A stretch of 37,722 nucleotides of DNA. It comes from Deltaproteobacteria bacterium. GTDB taxonomy: Bacteria; UBA10199; SBBF01. The translations under genes and the position numbers were made by a program. Location of the stretch: contig JACPFC010000002.1 of NCBI GenBank assembly GCA_016183175.1, positions 1 through 37,722 on the forward strand, written 5' to 3'. The notes below the pieces were generated by a model. The model was not told the DNA's origin and searched no databases. It saw only the letters and a list, made by a program, of their open reading frames with translations. This document shows, in pieces, positions 33,499 to 37,722 of this stretch. Position 1 is the first letter of the stretch. Each line of letters begins with the position of its first letter.

Positions 33499-34697
33499 AA
33501 CAAAAAATCGACAAAGTCGTTTTGGCCTATTCTGGCGGGTTGGATACCTCCGTCATCGTCAAATGGCTGATTGAAAATTACTCCTGCGAGGTTGTCTGCT
33601 TTTCAGCCGACATCGGTCAAGGAGAGGAACTGGAACCCTTGAAAAAGAAGGCGATCGATACGGGGGCCTCGAGAATTTACATCGAAAATCTCAAGGAGGA
33701 ATTTGTCCGCGACTTTGTTTTTCCCATGCTCCGGGCCAATGCGGTCTATGAAGGGTCGTATCTTTTGGGCACCTCCATCGCCCGGCCGCTTATCGCCAAA
33801 AAACAGATCGAAATTGCTGAAAAGGAAAAGGCGTCCGCGGTCTCCCATGGCGCCACCGGGAAAGGCAACGACCAGGTCCGCTTCGAGCTTACCTATTACG
33901 CCCTCAAACCGGATATAAAAATCATCGCCCCCTGGAGGGAATGGAGTCTCGATTCGCGCGCCGCCCTCGTGGAATACGCCAAAAAGCACGGCATCGATGT
34001 GCCGGTCACCCCCAAAAAACCGTACAGCTCCGACCGGAATCTCTTTCACATCAGTTTTGAAGGGGGGATTCTGGAGGATCCGTGGTCTGCGCCTCCGGAG
34101 GATATGTTTGTTCTATCGGTCTCGCCCGAAAAAGCGCCTTCCAGTCCGACGGTTGTGGAGATCGATTATGAAAAAGGGAATCCGACCGCGGTGAACGGAA
34201 AAAAAATGACTCCGGCAGAATTGCTGGCCTCCCTCAACCGCCTGGGAGGACAAAATGGCGTGGGGCGCGTGGATCTTGTGGAGAACCGGTTTGTCGGGAT
34301 GAAAAGCAGGGGTGTTTACGAAACCCCCGGTGGGACAATCCTCCATGTCGCGCACCGGGCGCTCGAATCGATCACCCTCGACCGGGAGGTTCTCCATTTG
34401 AGGGACAGCATCATTCCCAAATATGCCGAGCTTGTCTATTATGGCTTCTGGTTCGCGCCGGAGAGGGAAATGCTTCAAAAAATGATCGACGAGTCACAGG
34501 TCCATGTATCGGGAACGGTAAAACTGAAACTTTACAAGGGAAATGTTTCGGTTTTGGGGCGAAAGGCGGTGAAGTCGCTCTACAACCCGGAGCTGGCCAC
34601 GTTTGAAAAAGAGACCATTTACCGTCAGGCCGATGCGGAGGGGTTCATCAAGTTGAATGCGTTGCGGCTTCGCATTCGAAAACAAATGGGCTTATAG
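33495..34697 (+). CDS. argG: Argininosuccinate synthase
   Basis: The 400-residue enzyme joins citrulline and aspartate with ATP. Motifs are [18 protein letters not shown] (pyrophosphate loop), [53 protein letters not shown] (aspartate/citrulline site), [17 protein letters not shown] and [17 protein letters not shown]. The ATG at 33495 overlaps the argF stop (ATGA) and gives the conserved N terminus; longer readings run into argF. It ends the arginine group; argC, argJ and argH are not in the window. Confidence 0.97.
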   Translation: MKQKIDKVVLAYSGGLDTSVIVKWLIENYSCEVVCFSADIGQGEELEPLKKKAIDTGASRIYIENLKEEFVRDFVFPMLRANAVYEGSYLLGTSIARPLIAKKQIEIAEKEKASAVSHGATGKGNDQVRFELTYYALKPDIKIIAPWREWSLDSRAALVEYAKKHGIDVPVTPKKPYSSDRNLFHISFEGGILEDPWSAPPEDMFVLSVSPEKAPSSPTVVEIDYEKGNPTAVNGKKMTPAELLASLNRLGGQNGVGRVDLVENRFVGMKSRGVYETPGGTILHVAHRALESITLDREVLHLRDSIIPKYAELVYYGFWFAPEREMLQKMIDESQVHVSGTVKLKLYKGNVSVLGRKAVKSLYNPELATFEKETIYRQADAEGFIKLNALRLRIRKQMGL

Positions 34698-34702
34698 TTT
34701 CA

Positions 34703-34751
34703 CCCTCCCCCCGTCCCCCCTCCCCTCGAGGGAGGGGGCAGGGGGAGGGGG
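34703..34751. repeat. C/G-rich palindrome between argG and the TolC-family gene
   Basis: CCCTCCCCCCGTCCCCCC opposes GGGGGCAGGGGGAGGGGG around CCTCGAGG. It differs in sequence from the palindrome before argF but has the same C-tract/G-tract design. It lies between the argG stop and the signal peptide of the next gene and may act as a terminator-like hairpin. Confidence 0.7.
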
Positions 34752-34758
34752 CGATCGG

Positions 34759-36102
34759 ATGAAATATTTTTTTTTAATTTTTCTTCTGGCCTTTGAAACG
34801 CTTCTCTTGTCCCCCCTCGCCCTTGCAACCGACCGCTATCGCTTAAGCTTTGATGAATGCGTCCGGCTTGCCCTTAAAAACAACGACCAGATTCTCGCCG
34901 CAGGGTACGATATCGTCCTGTCGGAAAACAAGCTGAAGGAGGCCCGGCCGCGCGGCATCCCTGTAATCAAATACGAACACCGCATCGCACCGGTCCCGAG
35001 GGATGTTGACAACGCGGCGGATAGTTTTTTTGGCGGCGACATCACGGTCTTCAACAATTTCAAAATGGAGGTTGGAACTCCCCTCACGACATTCGGCAAA
35101 ATTCACACCGCCCAGGATCTGGCCCAGCTGGGAATCGATTCATCCTGGTTTCAGAGGCAAAAGACCACCGACGACGTGATCCTCAAGATCTATCAGATTT
35201 ACGAGGGGATCCTTCTGGCGCGCGAACTTTTGGGGCTGGCCAAGGAGGCGCAGGACGCCATTCAGGGGAAGATCGACGAGCTGGAAAAGGAGAAAATCAT
35301 CGATCAACTGGGCATTCTGAAAATGAGGGTTGCCCTCTTTGAGGTGCAGAGAAAGGTGGAGGAGGGGGAAAAGAAGCTTGCGCTGGGGCTGGCGGCGCTC
35401 AAAATCCAGACGGGGTTTGAAGACGATGTCGATCTGGACATCAGGGCTGGGGCGCTGACCCCTGTTCCGTACAACATAAGACCGTTTGAGGGTTATCTTG
35501 ACGATTTCAGGGACAATCGGGCCGAATATCAACTGCTCGACAAAGGAATTGCGGCGAAAGAAAAGCAGTTGAAGCTGGCCAAACTTGACCGGACGCCGAA
35601 TCTGGGGGTCGGCGGTTTTTTTGACATCGGCCGGGCGCCGGGGGTGATAGGGGAGGATCAGACGACATTCACCAACCCGTTTAATTTCACCAAGGCCGGA
35701 ATCGGCTTGCAACTGAAGGGGGAATTCGATTACGTAAAGACAAATGCGAAAATCAAACAGGCCAAGGCGGATCTCCTGAAGACCATCTACCAGAAAAGGG
35801 CCGCCGTTCACGGTTTGGAGCTTGACCTCAAGGAGTCGTATCTGGAAATCAGGGAGGCCAGAAATTTGATGGTAAAGTCCGAAGAGGAAAAAAAAGTGGC
35901 GCGTCAGATGGTTTTTTTGACCAAGAGCAATCTGGATATCGGCATCGGGGAGCGAAAAGATTATCTGGACGCGCTTCAGTCCTATCTTCTCTTTCAGGGG
36001 AGGCACTACGAGGCGGTTTATAATTACAATGTGGCTGTTTATGAGCTGAAGAAAAAAACCGGCGAGTTGTCGGAAATATGGGGGAGGGAAGGGGCGAGGT
36101 AG
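34759..36102 (+). CDS. TolC-family outer-membrane efflux protein
   Basis: A signal peptide (MKYFFLIFLLAFETLLLSPL, cleaved near ALA) precedes a 447-residue protein of the outer-membrane-factor type. YRLSFDECVRLALKNNDQIL (about 32-51) is the characteristic first helix, and alternating long helices (VILKIYQIYEGILLARELLG; QDAIQGKIDELEKEKIID) and short strands (PNLGVGGFFDIGR, GIGLQLKGEFDYV) repeat twice, ending in YNYNVAVYELKKKTGEL. Trimers of such proteins form channels for export pumps. No inner-membrane partner is encoded within the window; a lipoprotein follows 36 nt later. Confidence 0.88.
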   Translation: MKYFFLIFLLAFETLLLSPLALATDRYRLSFDECVRLALKNNDQILAAGYDIVLSENKLKEARPRGIPVIKYEHRIAPVPRDVDNAADSFFGGDITVFNNFKMEVGTPLTTFGKIHTAQDLAQLGIDSSWFQRQKTTDDVILKIYQIYEGILLARELLGLAKEAQDAIQGKIDELEKEKIIDQLGILKMRVALFEVQRKVEEGEKKLALGLAALKIQTGFEDDVDLDIRAGALTPVPYNIRPFEGYLDDFRDNRAEYQLLDKGIAAKEKQLKLAKLDRTPNLGVGGFFDIGRAPGVIGEDQTTFTNPFNFTKAGIGLQLKGEFDYVKTNAKIKQAKADLLKTIYQKRAAVHGLELDLKESYLEIREARNLMVKSEEEKKVARQMVFLTKSNLDIGIGERKDYLDALQSYLLFQGRHYEAVYNYNVAVYELKKKTGELSEIWGREGAR

Positions 36103-36138
36103 GCTTTGGTACAAAAAACTTTATCGAAGGGAGATCCA

Positions 36139-36861
36139 ATGAATGTTGTGAGGTTAATTCTGGCGGTGGCGCTGTCAGTATGTCTGACCGGGTGTCCGGT
36201 AAAAAAAGAGGAAGAAAAGCAAGCGGCGGCACCGGCGCCTCCGGCGGTGTTTTTGTCTCCGGTTGCCGAGGCTACACCGGCGGCGGAATCCATCCCGTCC
36301 TCCCAAGTACTGGGGCCTATGGAATCAATCAAGGAGCTGGACCGAAAAATTGAGTCATACCGGACCGGCTCAAACCTGACGCAGGAGGAGGTCGAGGCCA
36401 ACCGGAAACTTAAGCAGGAAATCATCCGGGGGACCTTTGATCTTTACGAACTCTGCAAGCTGGCGCTGGATATCCACTGGAACGAGATCGCCGACAAGGA
36501 TCAGCGCTATTTTACCGACCTGATGACCAGTCTATTGGAAAAAAAGGCCATTTTCTCGAAGGAGCAGGTGAAGGGGGAGGAAAAGGGCTATAAGGTTGTC
36601 TATAAGCAGGAAAAATTTATCGATGCAGAGAAGAAGAAGTCACAGGTCTCCACCAAAATTCTGGTTCCCTCAAAAAAAGTCGACCTCGACCTCAACTACA
36701 AGCTGACCCTGGCCCCCGCCGGCTGGAAGATCTTCGACGTGATTGTCGACGACGCCTCGCTGGTGGAAAACTACAAGTTCCAGTTTGACGCCATCATCAG
36801 GAAAAACGGTTATCCGGAACTGGTCAAAAGGATGGAAAACAAGTTGAAAGAGATGGATTGA
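36139..36861 (+). CDS. ABC-type toluene tolerance-like (MlaC-like) lipoprotein
   Basis: The N terminus has a clear lipobox: MNVVRLILAVALSVCLTGCP (LTGC, Cys19). After an Ala/Pro-rich linker (about 25-60), residues about 75-240 resemble the MlaC/Ttg2D fold: SYRTGSNLTQEEVEANRKLK, GTFDLYELCKLALDIHWNEI, QRYFTDLMTSLLEKKAIFSK, LNYKLTLAPAGWKIFDVIVD and DDASLVENYKFQFDAIIRKN, ending YPELVKRMENKL. The D-V-I-V-D-x-x-S-L-V-x-N-Y-x-x-x-F motif is typical of MlaC. It is probably the periplasmic lipid carrier for the MlaE/F/D complex encoded at 18.8-21.8 kb, here lipid-anchored. GGGAGA precedes the ATG; an upstream GTG reading adds 11 unlikely residues. Confidence 0.8.
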   Translation: MNVVRLILAVALSVCLTGCPVKKEEEKQAAAPAPPAVFLSPVAEATPAAESIPSSQVLGPMESIKELDRKIESYRTGSNLTQEEVEANRKLKQEIIRGTFDLYELCKLALDIHWNEIADKDQRYFTDLMTSLLEKKAIFSKEQVKGEEKGYKVVYKQEKFIDAEKKKSQVSTKILVPSKKVDLDLNYKLTLAPAGWKIFDVIVDDASLVENYKFQFDAIIRKNGYPELVKRMENKLKEMD

Positions 36862-36864
36862 GGT

Positions 36865-37722
36865 GTGATTCAAACGCCATTTAAACGCTGTATTGTTTTC
36901 CTGGTTGACGGCGCCCGGCCGGATGTCTTGAACGACGAGCTGAACAGGGGAAATCTTCCAAACGTCGCCCGTTATTTTGCCGAAGAGGGGACGCATCAGA
37001 CAATTCTCACGTCGTTTCCCTCAACCACCGGACCGGCCTACCTGCCGTTTCTGACCGGCTGTTATCCGGGCACCTGCAATATCCCGGGCATCCGGTGGTT
37101 TGACAAGGCCAACTACGCCAAATATGGCTGGTCGCTCAAAAGCTTCCGGAGTTACGTGGGGCTTGAGACTTTTTTGCTCAATCACGATATCCGCAAGGAT
37201 TTGAAAACCGCCTTTGAAATTTTCGACAATCCCCTGTCCATCATGAGCATGGTCAATAGGGGAAGCGCCCGGGGGAAAAACCTGACCAAATTTTCCCGCA
37301 TCTGGTATTTCTACTACGCGCATTTAACCGATCGCTGGGCGTTTGTGGACCGATCGGCGGCCGAAAAGCTTGTTGCCGGATTGAGGCGAAACCCCGATTT
37401 TACTTTTGTGGTTTTCCCTGCGGTGGATGAGTATTCACACCGCTCCAGTCCCTTCCATCTCCGAACGATTCAGGCCTATCGCGAGGTCGATCGCGATATC
37501 GGACAGGTTGTCGAGAAATTGAAGCGGAGAGGGGAATGGAACGAAACGCTCATGGTTATCGTCAGCGACCACGGCCTGTCCGAAACAAAAACCCATTTCG
37601 ATGTCGGCCCGTGGCTTGATTCCAAAGGGATCAAGGCCTTTTACTACACGCAAATTTTCAAGCGAAACTTCAAAGCCGCCTCGATGGTTTCGGGAAACGG
37701 AATGGCGCATCTTTATTTCAAG
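36865..37722 (+). CDS. Alkaline-phosphatase-superfamily phosphodiesterase, N-terminal part
   Basis: A GTG start 3 nt after the lipoprotein stop opens a frame of 286 codons that runs off the window. Type I phosphodiesterase/nucleotide pyrophosphatase motifs are visible: CIVFLVDGARPDVLN (metal-binding Asp, about 9-23), TSFPSTTGPAYLPFLTGCYP (nucleophile Thr), VVFPAVDEYSHRSSPFHLRT (Asp and His ligands), VIVSDHGLSETKTHFDV (Asp-His pair and the third His). The substrate could be a phospholipid head group or a nucleotide and cannot be told. There is no N-terminal signal peptide. The adjacency to the lipid-carrier lipoprotein suggests a link with envelope lipids (inference). Confidence 0.85.
   Translation, partial: MIQTPFKRCIVFLVDGARPDVLNDELNRGNLPNVARYFAEEGTHQTILTSFPSTTGPAYLPFLTGCYPGTCNIPGIRWFDKANYAKYGWSLKSFRSYVGLETFLLNHDIRKDLKTAFEIFDNPLSIMSMVNRGSARGKNLTKFSRIWYFYYAHLTDRWAFVDRSAAEKLVAGLRRNPDFTFVVFPAVDEYSHRSSPFHLRTIQAYREVDRDIGQVVEKLKRRGEWNETLMVIVSDHGLSETKTHFDVGPWLDSKGIKAFYYTQIFKRNFKAASMVSGNGMAHLYFK

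Noticed and set aside
35140-36114. Minus-strand frame of 324 codons
   Set aside because: It is antisense to the TolC-family gene and rich in low-complexity Pro/Leu/Arg sequence without any domain.

Overview
The window looks like a piece of a diderm (Gram-negative) bacterial chromosome of roughly even GC. It carries an MlaE/MlaF/MlaD lipid-transport set, a TolC-family outer-membrane factor, several secreted lipoproteins, HslUV, XerC and standard bacterial anabolic genes. The mixture of deltaproteobacterial-style housekeeping genes with many short palindromic intergenic repeats suggests a little-studied deltaproteobacterial or related environmental lineage. That placement is inference; there is no rRNA or other clear marker.

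Region 1 (1-8540) is accessory DNA. It opens with a small XRE-type regulator divergent from a 56-residue gene. Two copies of one palindrome sit exactly where a repressor would act: one fills the spacer of a sigma70 promoter, the other overlaps a Shine-Dalgarno site. A sigma54 promoter then drives a Gly/Ala-rich hydrophobic protein and a small two-helix membrane protein. After an ORF6N-domain gene comes an island between 54-bp direct repeats: a truncated cytosine methyltransferase, an intact HNH endonuclease, a 125-residue conserved protein, and an overlapping toxin-like/DUF2283 pair. Beyond it a second minus-strand operon encodes three proteins ending in likely winged-helix domains; one also has a HEPN-like motif, and a decayed paralogue lies beside it. 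A secreted thermonuclease and a PD-(D/E)XK protein close the region.

Region 2 (8540-12700) holds tRNA-Leu(UAA), tRNA-Cys(GCA) and a third tRNA whose D arm is interrupted by a 42-bp double hairpin. It also holds a ComEC-type metallo-beta-lactamase lipoprotein, and a second sigma54 locus driving a periplasmic protein and a lamin-tail-domain lipoprotein. The two sigma54 loci, 9.7 kb apart, share the same architecture: a GGACGGTACCGTCC palindrome about 131 bp before the -12 element, a five-unit CCCTANN heptad array abutting the -24 element, then TGGCAC-N5-TTGCT. Two more heptad arrays face each other between tRNA-Leu and tRNA-Cys. This shared module is the most novel signal in the window.

Region 3 (12783-37722) is mostly compact housekeeping DNA. 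It has a class V aminotransferase with serA (serine synthesis), purA, an MBL hydrolase on the opposite strand, alr, mlaE-mlaF-mlaD, purH, a GST-like protein, an FmdB-type zinc ribbon, an overlapping small-protein/nucleotidyltransferase pair, an acyl-CoA dehydrogenase and a lipoprotein. Then come xerC-hslV-hslU and the arginine genes argB-argD-argF-argG, and finally a TolC-family protein, a lipoprotein and a partial alkaline-phosphatase-superfamily enzyme. The argD gene appears broken by a deletion of about 31 bp that removes a cofactor-binding motif. Palindromic or tandem repeats sit in several of the arg-cluster gaps and just before xerC.
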